From positions 248,001 to 312,000 of the forward strand of contig CP114561.1 in assembly GCA_028865235.1 (NCBI GenBank): 64,000 nucleotides of DNA, read 5' to 3'. The notes under the pieces were generated by a model that saw nothing but the letters and a program-made list of their open reading frames with translations, did not search any database and was not told the origin of the DNA. Source of the stretch: Candidatus Manganitrophus sp. (GTDB lineage Bacteria > Nitrospirota > Nitrospiria > SBBL01 > Manganitrophaceae). This document shows, one piece after another, positions 49,393 through 58,456 of this stretch (the first letter of the stretch is position 1; every line of letters starts with the position of its first letter). The position numbers were made by a program, and so were the translations under genes.

Positions 49393-49470
49393 GTCCCCAT
49401 CGTCTAGCCCGGCCTAGGACATCGCCCTTTCACGGCGGTAACCGGGGTTCAAATCCCCGTGGGGACACCA
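49393..49470 (+). tRNA. tRNA-Glu (anticodon UUC), CCA encoded
   Basis: A complete cloverleaf: acceptor GTCCCCA/TGGGGAC, D arm with GTCTAG and CTAGGAC, anticodon arm CCGCC-like (CGCCC / GGCG) with the loop CTTTCAC holding anticodon TTC, and T arm CCGGGGTTCAAATCCCCG. The CCA end is part of the gene. A good promoter is 17 bases upstream. Confidence 0.93.
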
Positions 49471-49606
49471 GATGCCTTTTTAAAAGTGTCGCTCTTTCCC
49501 AAAACCGTACTGATCTATACCAAATTTAATTTCAATCATTTCTCCATTTCGAGCGGAAGAGGAAATTTTACCTTCGGCCGTATCTTTATAAAAGAAGGGA
49601 GTTCCG

Positions 49607-50098
49607 ATGTCAAAGAGAGTATTAATCGTTGATGACAACCAGGACGCCATCCATATTTTGTCGGCGGTCCTGAAGAGGGGAGGCTACGCCGTCTCTGTTG
49701 CGAAAAACGGAGCCGAGGCGGTCGAGATGGTCCGTCAGGGGCATCCCGCTCTAATCCTGCTCGATATCATGATGCCGAAAATGGACGGCTTCGAGGTTTG
49801 CCAGGAAATCAAGGGAAGCCCGGAAACACGCAATATTCCGATTCTCATGATCACCGCGAGAAAAGACCCGGAATCGCGGAAACGCGGTCTGGAGGTGGGC
49901 GCCAGCGAATATCTGGTCAAGCCGATCCACCCCGCCGAGGTTTTGCGGAAAGTTCAGGAATATTTGGGGGACGACCGATCTTCTCCGCCTTCCCTGAAGT
50001 CTATTTTTCTGCCGTTTCTTCTTCTTCGAGAAAAAATCACTTTTGAGTTGGGAGCGTTTGCCTACTGCTCCGCCGTCGACAAAAAACCGACGGTCTAA
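49607..50098 (+). CDS. Response regulator with receiver domain only and unusual tail
   Basis: A 163-residue protein. Residues 1-120 are a receiver with VLIVDDNQD, phospho-Asp in LILLDIMMPKMDGFE, ILMITARK and EYLVKPIH. The last 40 residues (LKSIFLPFLLLREKITFELG) do not match an output domain and could be a read-through after an indel. The protein has no partner nearby. It is related in type to the orphan regulator at 20286. Confidence 0.82.
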   Translation: MSKRVLIVDDNQDAIHILSAVLKRGGYAVSVAKNGAEAVEMVRQGHPALILLDIMMPKMDGFEVCQEIKGSPETRNIPILMITARKDPESRKRGLEVGASEYLVKPIHPAEVLRKVQEYLGDDRSSPPSLKSIFLPFLLLREKITFELGAFAYCSAVDKKPTV

Positions 50099-50109
50099 CA
50101 AACGCAGGA

Positions 50110-50142
50110 GAACAACGGTGGAGACCCGATACGCCGTTGTTC
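50110..50142. terminator. Hairpin after the response regulator
   Basis: A perfect 9-bp inverted repeat GAACAACGG/CCGTTGTTC about 10 bases past the stop codon, without a T-run. Possibly a terminator or an mRNA 3' end. Confidence 0.35.
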
Positions 50143-50283
50143 AATTCCGCCGCTCTCGTCAGAGAGATGCTCCCTCCCGCCGCGGCTTGTCTTCTTCAAA
50201 CCGAACATGGTAGATTGATTTATTGACGGATTCCATCGGAATGCTCGATCATTCTCACTCGAAGCCGGGATAAAGAGGATCGG

Positions 50284-50601
50284 ATGAAGATCGATTTCAC
50301 GAGAAGCGGCGGCTTCGCAGGAATGCGATTGGCCGTCCGGATCGATACGGATACCCTTCCTTCGACGGAAGCGGATCGACTGCGCCGCCTGATCGAAGAG
50401 GGGCGTTTTTTCAATCTGCCGACCTCCCTCAAATCGAACCTTCCGGGGGGTGACCGTTTTCAATATCGGATCAGGGTGGAAGAAGGGAGCAAGCGGAAGG
50501 AAGTTTTTACCGATGAAGCCGCGGTCCCGGAAACCCTTCGACCGTTGATTGATTATTTGACCAACTGGGCCCGCTCCAGCCAAAGAAGAAAATCGGTTTA
50601 A
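50284..50601 (+). CDS. Emfourin-like protease inhibitor
   Basis: A 105-residue small protein with MKIDFTRSGGFAGMRLAVRI near the N terminus and ADRLRRLIEEGRFFNLP, FQYRIRVEE and ETLRPLIDYLTNW further on. This pattern matches the emfourin family, first seen as an inhibitor encoded next to protealysin-like M4 metalloproteases. No M4 protease is in this window. Function here may be inhibition of an unknown protease. No signal peptide. Confidence 0.7.
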   Translation: MKIDFTRSGGFAGMRLAVRIDTDTLPSTEADRLRRLIEEGRFFNLPTSLKSNLPGGDRFQYRIRVEEGSKRKEVFTDEAAVPETLRPLIDYLTNWARSSQRRKSV

Positions 50602-50631
50602 CTTTCGAACAAGCTGACAATCCGTCGAAAT

Positions 50632-50892
50632 TCATTCCTCTTCTGCCTCCGAAAAATCTTTCTCTATCACAATCTCAACCTCATCCTCGGCGGAAATTCC
50701 CCGGTTCCGAATGTGGGCTTTCAGATCGGGGTGCCGGCGCAAGAGGGTGAAGATCGACTTGAGGATTTCCGGCTTGATTTGCCCCTCCCACCGCTTCAGC
50801 CAGGCGTAGTCGTCTTCCTCTCCGTCGTAATTTTCGGGAAACCGGGCTTCCAAACTAAACCGCAACACGAACGTCTTCTCTTCGCGAAACAC
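50632..50892 (-). CDS. Small acidic hypothetical protein
   Basis: An 86-residue protein with the conserved-looking core FVLRFSLEARFPENYDGEED followed by YAWLKRWEGQIKPEILKSIF and a Glu-rich end. The frame is tight between the emfourin gene and the CbiX gene; the ATG at 50892 lies 28 bases after the CbiX stop codon, so both probably share a transcript. No family recognised. Confidence 0.55.
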   Translation of the reverse strand: MFREEKTFVLRFSLEARFPENYDGEEDDYAWLKRWEGQIKPEILKSIFTLLRRHPDLKAHIRNRGISAEDEVEIVIEKDFSEAEEE

Positions 50893-50919
50893 GTTTCCTC
50901 TCTTCCGTGGGATGGGTCA

Positions 50920-51450
50920 TTACGTTTTTGAGATGAACAGCCCGATCTGGCTTGCCAAGAACCGCGCGACCTCTGCGGTTTCAAACGGCCAGGCATACAG
51001 AATGGAAAGGCCCGGGTGGCGGCGGCGGGCTTGCTCGATCGCCTCGGGAATTTCCGCTTTGGAGTGGGCGCCGCCGGGGGTCATCATCGGCGTAACGACG
51101 ATCACCTGCTCCGCTCCGACGGCCGCCGCTTGATCGATCGCTTCATCCACAGTCGGCGCGCAAAATTCATTGAATCCGATCACCACTTCGCATCCCATCT
51201 CCTTCCGAAGCTGTTTGGCGAGGGCCTGCGATCCTTCGAAAAAAGGATCGTTCTCGGCGGTCCGAGGCCACGTCCGCATCTTCGTGTCGAGTTGATGAAG
51301 CCGCTCTTGGAGCGGAGTCCGTTCCGCCGCGGGGGGGTGCTTGAGCTTGGCGCGCAGGTCAAAGAGCTCCGCCCTCTCTTTTTTGGGAAAATCGTTTGCC
51401 GGCGCCCCATGCATGGCGAGAACAACGACCCTCTTCAATGGAATCCTCAC
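50920..51450 (-). CDS. CbiX/sirohydrochlorin-chelatase-like protein
   Basis: A 176-residue protein of the CbiX/SirB fold: VVVLAMHGAPANDFPKKE with the metal His near residue 14, GCEVVIGFNEFCAPTVDEA, and VVTPMMTPGGAHSKAEIP with the second His. CbiX inserts cobalt or iron into tetrapyrroles; with no cob/cbi or heme neighbours the metal is not known. The HemQ-like gene at 52761 handles heme but is unlinked in operon terms. ATG 51450 start. Confidence 0.82.
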   Translation of the reverse strand: MRIPLKRVVVLAMHGAPANDFPKKERAELFDLRAKLKHPPAAERTPLQERLHQLDTKMRTWPRTAENDPFFEGSQALAKQLRKEMGCEVVIGFNEFCAPTVDEAIDQAAAVGAEQVIVVTPMMTPGGAHSKAEIPEAIEQARRRHPGLSILYAWPFETAEVARFLASQIGLFISKT

Positions 51451-51564
51451 AAAGGGGTTTATTATTCGGTGTCAAATCAATGTCATGACGGGCCGAGTAT
51501 AACATGACCGCCTCTCGAATGCTTCTGGAAAAACCGAGAAGGTTGCTGTAGAATAGGCCGACTC

Positions 51565-52458
51565 ATGGAGGAAAAATTGGCTAAAACGGACGGGAAAGTA
51601 GAAGCGAAGCGTCCCCTCTTGGGAGCGCATATGTCGGTGGCCGGCGGGCTCGATCAGGCGCTCTACCGCGGGCGGACGGCCGGGTGCGATGTCATTCAGA
51701 TCTTCTCGAAGAACTCCAACCAGTGGAAAGCAAAACCGCTGACGGTAGAAGATATCGCGAACTTTAAAAAAGCCCGCCTGGAGACGGGGATCTTCCCCGC
51801 CATGGTGCATAGCTCTTACCTGATCAACCTCTGCTCCGACAAGGAAGAAGAGTGGAAGAAGTCGGTCGAAGCGCTCTACATCGAAATGGAGCGGGTCGAG
51901 GCATTGGAGATGCCCTATCTGGTCCTCCACCCGGGGTCACACCTCGGGGCCGGGGAAGAGGTGGGGATTTCCAGGGCGGCCGAGGCGCTGAACCTTCTTT
52001 TTCAACGGACCGCCCGGTTTAAAATGCAGATCCTCATCGAGCTGACGGCCGGGCAGGGGAGCTGCATCGGGAGCCGGTTCGAGGAGGTCGGCGCGATTTT
52101 CGACCGGATCAAAGCGCCGGAGCGGATCGGGGTCTGCTTCGATACCTGCCATGTTTTTGCGGCCGGGTATGACTTGAGAACCGAGACACACTACCAGGAA
52201 ACGATGGACGCCCTCGACCGGGCGGTGGGCTTGGGACAGGTCCGGGCCTTTCATCTCAACGATTGCAAAAAAGAGCTCGGCTGCCGGGTGGACCGGCATG
52301 ACCACATCGGCCAGGGGAAGATGGGAACGGCCCCCTTTTCATTTTTAATGAACGACCCGCGTTTCTTCGGCTTACCGATGGTCCTGGAAACCCCGAAGGG
52401 AAAAGAGCTCAAAGAGGACATCCAAAACCTGGCCGTTTTAAGAGGACTACAGAAGTAG
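51565..52458 (+). CDS. nfo: Endonuclease IV
   Basis: A 297-residue AP endonuclease, cutting abasic sites in base-excision repair, related to MutY elsewhere in the window. Zinc-site and family motifs are present: GAHMSVAGGLDQA, VLHPGSHLG, FDTCHVFAAGYD, and the end HDHIGQGKMG. The classic ENTAGQG segment reads ELTAGQG, where Leu replaces Asn next to the metal Glu. ATG 51565; TTG 51577 is an alternative start with GGAGG five bases before it. Confidence 0.92.
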   Translation: MEEKLAKTDGKVEAKRPLLGAHMSVAGGLDQALYRGRTAGCDVIQIFSKNSNQWKAKPLTVEDIANFKKARLETGIFPAMVHSSYLINLCSDKEEEWKKSVEALYIEMERVEALEMPYLVLHPGSHLGAGEEVGISRAAEALNLLFQRTARFKMQILIELTAGQGSCIGSRFEEVGAIFDRIKAPERIGVCFDTCHVFAAGYDLRTETHYQETMDALDRAVGLGQVRAFHLNDCKKELGCRVDRHDHIGQGKMGTAPFSFLMNDPRFFGLPMVLETPKGKELKEDIQNLAVLRGLQK

Positions 52459-52473
52459 GAGACGATTGCGGAT

Positions 52474-52569
52474 GTGGATTTCGGTTGTGGTTTCCAATTC
52501 TTATGTAGGTCCCGGCGGGACGTCTCTACAACATCTTTTTTAATCTACAATCCGCAACCCGAAATCCAT
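52474..52569. repeat. Nested palindromic intergenic repeat
   Basis: An outer inverted repeat (GTGGATTTCGG-TTGTGG at 52474-52490 against CCGCAACCCGAAATCCAT at 52552-52569) surrounds an inner GTAG...CTAC arm with GTCCCGGCGGGAC in the centre (near 52507-52520). The order gives a long, imperfect foldback element of the REP/MITE kind between nfo and the HemQ-like gene. Confidence 0.55.
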
Positions 52570-52760
52570 ACTAATTGGGGTTGATTTCACGCCGATGCGC
52601 TGCTAGAATCGGGCGAATAAGTCCTGGCCGTTCCATTTGCTTTTCAGCGCTTAAAAAGGTATGATCGGCCCGCTTTGGGGAATCCCGAACAGGCGGTTCC
52701 TCCAGTTGAATTTTTGTATTCATGAACCGACGCGATGCGGATTGTATTGGAGGAGGATCG

Positions 52761-53456
52761 ATGGCAAACGAAAAAAGACAGTATGTGAACTACATTTTCT
52801 ACAAGTTGGATCCGGCGTGGCGAAGGTTGCCGGTCGAAGAGCGCGAAGCGGGGAAACGGGAGCTGTCCGCGGCCATCGAAGGCTTCACGTCGAAGGTGCT
52901 GGTGATCCCTTATTCCACGGTCGGAATCCGGGCCGAGACCGATATCATGCTCTGGCGGATCAGCTACGATCTGGAATCGTTTCAGGACATGACGGTCAAA
53001 ATGCTCTCGACCAGCCTGGGCAAATACATGAACACCGTCTACTCCTATATCGCGATGACGAAGCGGTCGATCTACGTCGACAAACACACCCACGAAGGCC
53101 AGGAGTCGAAGCGCCTCACGATCGTTCCCGGAGAGTCGAAATACCTCTTCATCTATCCCTTCGTCAAGACACGCGAATGGTATCTTCTGACCAAATCGGC
53201 CCGACAGGGGATGATGAACGAGCATATCGAGATCGGCCACAAGTACCCGACGGTGAAAATCAACACCTCCTACTCCTTCGGATTGGACGATGCCGAGTTC
53301 GTCGTGGCGTTCGAGAGCGATCATCCCTCGGACTTTTTGGACCTGGTCATGGAGCTGCGCGAAGCCGAGGCGAGCCGATACACCCTGCTCGACACGCCGA
53401 TCTTCACCTGCGTCCGAAAAAGCCTGAAGGATGCTTTGAACGATCTGGGAAATTAA
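52761..53456 (+). CDS. hemQ: Coproheme decarboxylase-like protein (chlorite-dismutase family)
   Basis: A 231-residue heme enzyme, dimeric alpha/beta barrel fold. ATG 52761 with AGGAGG six bases upstream. The heme ligand His155 (MMNEHIEIGHKYP) and the pair Tyr132/Lys136 (IYPFVKTREWY), which have the same spacing as the catalytic Tyr145/Lys149 of Staphylococcus HemQ, suggest coproheme decarboxylation in the coproporphyrin heme pathway. The region around residue 170 (YSFGLDDAEFVVAFESD) also agrees. The chlorite dismutases differ by an active Arg, not seen here. Seven bases upstream of trxB. Confidence 0.8.
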   Translation: MANEKRQYVNYIFYKLDPAWRRLPVEEREAGKRELSAAIEGFTSKVLVIPYSTVGIRAETDIMLWRISYDLESFQDMTVKMLSTSLGKYMNTVYSYIAMTKRSIYVDKHTHEGQESKRLTIVPGESKYLFIYPFVKTREWYLLTKSARQGMMNEHIEIGHKYPTVKINTSYSFGLDDAEFVVAFESDHPSDFLDLVMELREAEASRYTLLDTPIFTCVRKSLKDALNDLGN

Positions 53457-53463
53457 ACCGCAC

Positions 53464-54408
53464 ATGACGGAGAAAATCGAAAACGTCATCATCATCGGCT
53501 CGGGGCCGGCCGGCCTCACGGCGGCGATTTATGCCGCCCGGGCGAATCTTCATCCCGTCTTGATCGAAGGGGCCCAAGCCGGCGGGCAGCTGATGATCAC
53601 GACCGACGTGGAAAACTTTCCGGGATTCCCCGACGGCATCCAGGGGCCGCAGCTGATCCTGGAGATGAAGAAGCAAGCGCAGCGCTTCGACACTACTTTT
53701 ATCACCGGGGATGTCACCTCCGTCGATTTCTCTCAGCGCCCCTTCAGCATCGTGGTCGACGGGGAGCGGACCTACCGGACCCGATCGGTGATCATCTGCT
53801 CCGGCGCCCGGGCCAAGCTGCTCGGGATTGAATCGGAGGCCCGGCTGATGGGCCACGGCGTCTCCGCCTGCGCCACCTGCGACGGGTTTTTCTTTCGCGG
53901 GAAAGATGTCTTTATCGTCGGCGGGGGCGACACCGCCATGGAAGAGGCGACCTTTCTGACCCGTTTCGCCAACCAGGTCACCGTGATTCACCGGCGGGAT
54001 AAGCTGCGCGCCTCCAAGATTATGCAGGACAAGGCATTCAAGAACCCCAAGATCAAGTTTGTCTGGGATACGACCATCTCCGATATTTTGGACGGACCTT
54101 CCGGAACGGTTTCGGCGGCGGTCCTCCAGAATCTGAAAACCGGGGAGACTTCTCAGCTGAAGATCGACGGGGTTTTCATCGCGATCGGGCATGAGCCGAA
54201 CACCGCTCTGTTCAAGGGCCAGCTGGCGCTGGATGATCGCGGTTACATCAAAACCCAGCCCGGGACACCGCGCACCAACGTTCCGGGGGTCTTCGCCGCG
54301 GGAGACGTGCAAGACCCGAACTATCGCCAGGCGATCACGGCCGCCGGCACCGGCTGTATGGCGGCGATGGATGCCGAGAAGTTTTTAGAGTCTGAGGAAG
54401 GACATTGA
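53464..54408 (+). CDS. trxB: Thioredoxin reductase
   Basis: A 314-residue NADPH-dependent flavoprotein reducing thioredoxin. FAD site IIIGSGPAGLTAAIYAARA, the redox-active CxxC in SACATCDGFFF, NADPH-binding IVGGGDTAMEEA and the end GVFAAGDVQDPNYRQAI are intact. The start follows the HemQ-like gene by seven bases and the stop is directly followed by the M24 ATG, so this is one operon. Low-molecular-weight-type TrxR length. Confidence 0.95.
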   Translation: MTEKIENVIIIGSGPAGLTAAIYAARANLHPVLIEGAQAGGQLMITTDVENFPGFPDGIQGPQLILEMKKQAQRFDTTFITGDVTSVDFSQRPFSIVVDGERTYRTRSVIICSGARAKLLGIESEARLMGHGVSACATCDGFFFRGKDVFIVGGGDTAMEEATFLTRFANQVTVIHRRDKLRASKIMQDKAFKNPKIKFVWDTTISDILDGPSGTVSAAVLQNLKTGETSQLKIDGVFIAIGHEPNTALFKGQLALDDRGYIKTQPGTPRTNVPGVFAAGDVQDPNYRQAITAAGTGCMAAMDAEKFLESEEGH

Positions 54409-55596
54409 ATGGCTGAAAGACCCGATATTCTGTTGATCGCTTGCAGCGAAACCGACTCCAACATCTATTACGCAACCAAGTTCCTCGCCCCCGATAACTT
54501 CATCTTCCTTCGCGCCCGCGGTAAAACACTTCTTCTCATGAGCGACCTGGAAGTCGACCGCGCCCGGGCCCAATCGTCGGTCGATCAGGTCCTCTCCTAT
54601 TCGGAGTATGAAGAACGGACCAAAAAGCGGGGGATCGATCGCCCAGATATGGCCGATGTCGTTCAAACGCTCCTCCAGGAACAAGGGGTCAAGGAGCTGG
54701 TCGTTCCGGCGAATTTTCCGTTGGAATACGGCGACGCGCTCCGGTCCCGCGGTTTCACCCTCTCGATCAAGAAGGAGCCGTTCTTCGAAGAACGGGCCCT
54801 GAAGACGCCGGAGGAGGTGGCCGCCATCCGAAAGAGTCAAATTGCCGTGGAAGAAGCGGTCGCGGAGGTGTTCGATCTTCTCCGAAGGGCAGAGATTAAG
54901 AACGGTCAAATCTATCTTGAGGGAAAGGTCCTCACGTCGGAGTCGGTCCGAAGCCATCTCCACCTCCGGATGATGGAGAAGGGATGCATCGGACAGCACA
55001 CGATCATCGCCTGCGGGGTGGATGCCTGCGATCCTCACAATGAGGGATCGGGCCCGCTGCGGGCGAACGAGCCGATTATCTTCGATGTTTTTCCCCGATC
55101 CTCCGAGACCCGCTACTTCGCCGACATGAGCCGGACGGTGGTCAAAGGACGGGCTTCCGATGGAATGAAGAAGCTCTACGACACCGTTTTGGAAGGGCAG
55201 GAGCTCGGCATCAGCCGCGTTCGAAGCGGCGCCTCCGGGAAGGCGATTCATGAAGAGATCGTCGGGCTCTTCGAGAAAAAAGGCTATCATACCGGCAAGG
55301 TCGGCGGGAGAATGCAGGGATTCTTTCATGGGACGGGGCACGGCGTCGGCATCGATATCCATGAGCCGCCGCGAATCAGCCGGGCCGATTGGATCCTCAA
55401 AGAGGGGGAAGTAGTGACCGTGGAGCCGGGGCTTTATTACCCGGAGATCGGCGCGGTTCGGATCGAGGATATGGTCCTGGTTGAAAAAGACGGATGCCGG
55501 AACCTCACGACCTTTCCCAAAAACTGGAGATTCCCTAAGTGGCTTCCAAACGCAACGGAAATCGATCTGCCGTCGAGAATCTCAAAAAGAGCGTAG
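54409..55596 (+). CDS. M24-family Xaa-Pro aminopeptidase-like protein
   Basis: A 395-residue pita-bread-fold peptidase. Creatinase-like N-terminal domain (about 1-135), then the metal ligands in IIFDVFPRS (Asp about 226) and ADMSRTVV (Asp about 238), His in [15 protein letters not shown], Glu in VTVEPGLYY and in VRIEDMVLV. Removes N-terminal residues before proline. The gene starts directly after trxB and its end is overlapped by folE for 58 bases. Confidence 0.9.
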   Translation: MAERPDILLIACSETDSNIYYATKFLAPDNFIFLRARGKTLLLMSDLEVDRARAQSSVDQVLSYSEYEERTKKRGIDRPDMADVVQTLLQEQGVKELVVPANFPLEYGDALRSRGFTLSIKKEPFFEERALKTPEEVAAIRKSQIAVEEAVAEVFDLLRRAEIKNGQIYLEGKVLTSESVRSHLHLRMMEKGCIGQHTIIACGVDACDPHNEGSGPLRANEPIIFDVFPRSSETRYFADMSRTVVKGRASDGMKKLYDTVLEGQELGISRVRSGASGKAIHEEIVGLFEKKGYHTGKVGGRMQGFFHGTGHGVGIDIHEPPRISRADWILKEGEVVTVEPGLYYPEIGAVRIEDMVLVEKDGCRNLTTFPKNWRFPKWLPNATEIDLPSRISKRA

Positions 55597-56165
55597 AGGC
55601 GGAGACCCCGGCCCTCAAAGAGCTGGTGGAAAAGCTCCTGATCTCGTTGGGAGAAGATCCGTCCCGGGAAGGGTTGAAGGGAACGCCGGGCCGCGTCGAG
55701 CGATCGCTACGTTTCCTGACCAGCGGCTATCAACAGAATGTCGACCGCATTTTAAACGATGCCTTTTTTACCATCGACCATGAAGAGATGGTGATCGTCA
55801 AGGACATCAACTTCTTCTCTATGTGCGAGCATCATCTTCTCCCCTTTTTCGGAAAGTGCCATATCGCCTATCTTCCGAACAAGAAAGTCGTCGGGTTAAG
55901 CAAGCTTCCCCGGGTGGTGGAGATTTTCTGCCGTCGGCTGCAGCTTCAAGAGCGTCTGACCGGCGAGATCGCCCATGCGATTGAGGACAAGATCCACCCG
56001 CACGGCGTCGGCGTGGTCATCGAGGCGCAGCATCTCTGCATGATGATGCGGGGTGTCGAAAAACAGAACGCCAAGACGGTCACCAGCGCCATGCTCGGGG
56101 TCTTCAAGACCGATCCGAAAACCCGGGCCGAATTCCTCGACCTGCTGCGACACGATAAGATTTAA
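55539..56165 (+). CDS. folE: GTP cyclohydrolase I
   Basis: A 208-residue enzyme that makes dihydroneopterin triphosphate for folate. Zinc ligands [10 protein letters not shown] (Cys, His) and HLCMMMRG (Cys) are in place. The GTG start at 55539 lies inside the M24 gene by 58 bases; a later Met may be used. [11 protein letters not shown] and KLPRVVEIF are family marks. Coupled to trxB and moeA by close spacing. Confidence 0.93.
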   Translation: MASKRNGNRSAVENLKKSVEAETPALKELVEKLLISLGEDPSREGLKGTPGRVERSLRFLTSGYQQNVDRILNDAFFTIDHEEMVIVKDINFFSMCEHHLLPFFGKCHIAYLPNKKVVGLSKLPRVVEIFCRRLQLQERLTGEIAHAIEDKIHPHGVGVVIEAQHLCMMMRGVEKQNAKTVTSAMLGVFKTDPKTRAEFLDLLRHDKI

Positions 56166-56196
56166 TTCTCCGACACCTCACCGTCTTGGGTTCGCG

Positions 56197-57442
56197 ATGA
56201 TTTCCGTTGAAGAAGCCCAAAAGATCATTCTCGCCGAAATCCGCCGGATGGGGACGGAGCGGGTGCTGCTGTCCAATGCGCTCGGGCGGGTTCTTTCGGA
56301 GGATCTGCTCTCCGCGCTCGATCATCCCCCTTGGGACACCTCCGCGATGGACGGCTACGCCGTCCGTTGGAACGACACCGTCGGCGCGTCCAGAACAAAC
56401 CCCCGGACACTCAAGATCATCGAAGAAATCCCCGCGGGGACCCTCCCTCAGAAAAAGATTGAGCCCGGAGAGGCCTCGAAAATCATGACCGGCGCGCCGG
56501 TCCCGGAAGGGGCCGAGGCGATCGTGAAGGTCGAGGAGACGGAGCGGCACGGCGATCAAGTAAAAATTTTCGAGGCGGCCGATGACGGCGACTTCATCCG
56601 GAGAAAAGGGGAGGCGATTCGGACGGGGGATCTGATTTTAAAGAAAGGGATCCGGATTCGTCCCGCCGACATTGCGATGATGGCGTCGATCGGCCGGTCG
56701 GTCGTCCCGGTCTATCAGCGGCCGCGGGTGGCGATCCTCTCCACCGGGGACGAGCTGGCCGAGCTCGACGAGCCGCGCGGGCCGAACAAGATCCTCAACA
56801 GCAACGGCTACGGCGTGGCGGCGCAGGTGATCGAGGCGGGGGGGCTCCCCGATCAACCTCGGCATCGCCAAAGACACGCGGGAGGATCTCGACAAAAAGC
56901 TGAGGGGCGGGCTGCACGCCGACTTTCTGATCGCCTCCGGGGGGGTCTCGATGGGCGATTATGATTTCGTCCAGGAGGTCTTGATGGAGCTGGGAGCCGA
57001 GATGAAGTTCTGGAAGGTGGCGATGAAGCCGGGCCAGCCGCTCGCCTTCGGGGTGATCGGCGGAAAACCGGCCTTCGGGTTGCCGGGGAATCCGGTTTCC
57101 GCGATGGTTTCTTTCGAGCAGTTCGTCCGCCCCGCCCTTTTAATGGCCGGCGGCCGGACTGAAGTCTTCCGACCGATTATTCAAGCAACCCTTGAAGAAG
57201 AGGTCCGCAAACACCCCGGCCGCCGCCACTTCATGAGGGCGATCGTTTCCGTCCAAAAAGGGGAGTACCGTGTCCGGACCACCGGCGATCAGGACTCCCA
57301 CATCCTTCTCTCGCTGGTCAAGGCAAACGCGCTGATGATCCTGCCCGAAGCCGGCAACCTCCACAAAGCGGGAGAAAAAGTCGCCGTCCAGCTCCTGTCC
57401 GATGTAGCCGTTGCCGGAAACGAGCTAAGTGGATTAATATAG
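56197..57442 (+). CDS. moeA: Molybdopterin molybdenumtransferase (one frameshift)
   Basis: About 415 residues after repair. ATG 56197: MISVEEAQKIILAEI, then AMDGYAVRW, SKIMTGAPVPEGAEAIV and RVAILSTGDELAELD. The frame slips near 56840-56855 in a G/C-rich run, joining GLP to INLGIAKDTREDLDKKL. The C-terminal half continues with LIASGGVSMGDYD, KPGQPLAFGV and GLPGNPVSAMVSFEQFV. It inserts molybdenum into molybdopterin. No other mo- genes are in the window, though folE and phhB handle pterins too. Confidence 0.92.
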
Positions 57443-57549
57443 AGTCTGTTCCCAATCCTTGTCACACCCTTCCCTCAGCGATCTTGAAACCCGCATCAAG
57501 TCACTGATTGTTGGCGCTCGACAAACGTCTCACTGAGAGGAACCTCATC

Positions 57550-57831
57550 ATGACTTACAAAATAGAATTCCAGCATAAGTTGGAAGGTCGCTTGCGACCC
57601 TCCGACACGAGCCAAGACCAGGAACTGATCTTTAAACAAGGAGAATTTATTCCGATCCCCAACGTCGGCGACAGTGTGACTTACTCCCATGATAACGAGC
57701 GGAGAAGCTATCGGGTCTTTAGCCGGCATTTTAGTTATTCATACACTCCCGCAGAAGGCGAACTCTGTCATATCAATATCGTCGTGATCGATCTTTCGAA
57801 CGACGAGGAGGCGGGGCGGCGGAAGGGATAA
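57550..57831 (+). CDS. Small hypothetical protein
   Basis: A 93-residue protein starting at ATG 57550 with GAGAGGAACC before it. The first part reads MTYKIEFQHKLEGRLRPSD and the middle FIPIPNVGDSVTY, with beta-strand pattern. No family recognised. A very strong terminator follows. Confidence 0.6.
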   Translation: MTYKIEFQHKLEGRLRPSDTSQDQELIFKQGEFIPIPNVGDSVTYSHDNERRSYRVFSRHFSYSYTPAEGELCHINIVVIDLSNDEEAGRRKG

Positions 57832-57834
57832 GCC

Positions 57835-57865
57835 AAAAAACGGGCGCCCGAAGGCGCCCGTTTTT
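57835..57865 (+). terminator. Strong bidirectional terminator
   Basis: AAAACGGGCGCC-CGAA-GGCGCCCGTTTTT: a perfect stem with A-run and T-run on either side, so it can work from both strands. It separates the moeA-side operon from the remnant on the minus strand. Confidence 0.85.
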
Positions 57866-57889
57866 CCAATCATCTATTCTGATCATCCC

Positions 57890-58330
57890 TTACCGGGGAG
57901 GCCGTTTCACAAAGATCGGCCGATGATCGTCGCAAAAGATCGTGTAGGCGATGCCCGGGCCCTGAATGTTGACGAACATCATCCTGCCGTCGTTCGAAAA
58001 ACAGGCGCCGCAGAATTCACTAGTAAATTGTTGCGGCGAACTTGAAGAGATTACCGTCGTCGTCCACGCCGACGACGAATTGCTCCCCTCCGCCATCCTC
58101 ACACATGTAATGCGCACCGTCCGGCCCCACCGTGATATTGTCCGGGTTGTCCAACACCCTCCCCGCTGGTCGATTCCACCAGCAAGGTGACCGTCTCGCG
58201 ACGGGGTCGTAGGCCCAGACCTGGCCGTTCCCTTGATCGCCGCCGCCGGTGCAGACAAAGTGGGTGTCGGTGGCCGGAAAGATCGTTCCATCGCAGACCG
58301 CCATGGTGGATAGATTCTCCGCCTGACGAG
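57890..58330 (-). pseudogene. PhoX/DUF839 phosphatase C-terminal remnant
   Basis: Reading leftwards, pieces in two or more frames resemble the end of PhoX-type proteins: GGGDQGNGQVWAYDP, LDNPDNITVGPDG with YMCEDGGGEQFVVG, then EFCGACFSNDGRMMFVN and IQGPGIAYTI. The N-terminal two-thirds (about 400 residues) and an acceptable start are absent upstream, and at least two frame changes are needed. So this is a decayed 3' end, not an assembly slip alone. Only about 145 codons are left. Confidence 0.7.
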
Positions 58331-58456
58331 ACGGCCGCCATCCGGACCCGCTCGTCTGAAGGGAGGCTAACGCAACGAAAATACAGCTGCCTTATGAAGG
58401 TGTTAATTTTCTGTTAAGGATGAATTTAGGATGGGAATCGAAGGGACTCGAAAGGC

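Noticed and set aside
52722..52761. Upstream start of the HemQ-like gene at 52722
   Set aside because: The ATG at 52761 has a perfect AGGAGG site, while the upstream ATG has none.
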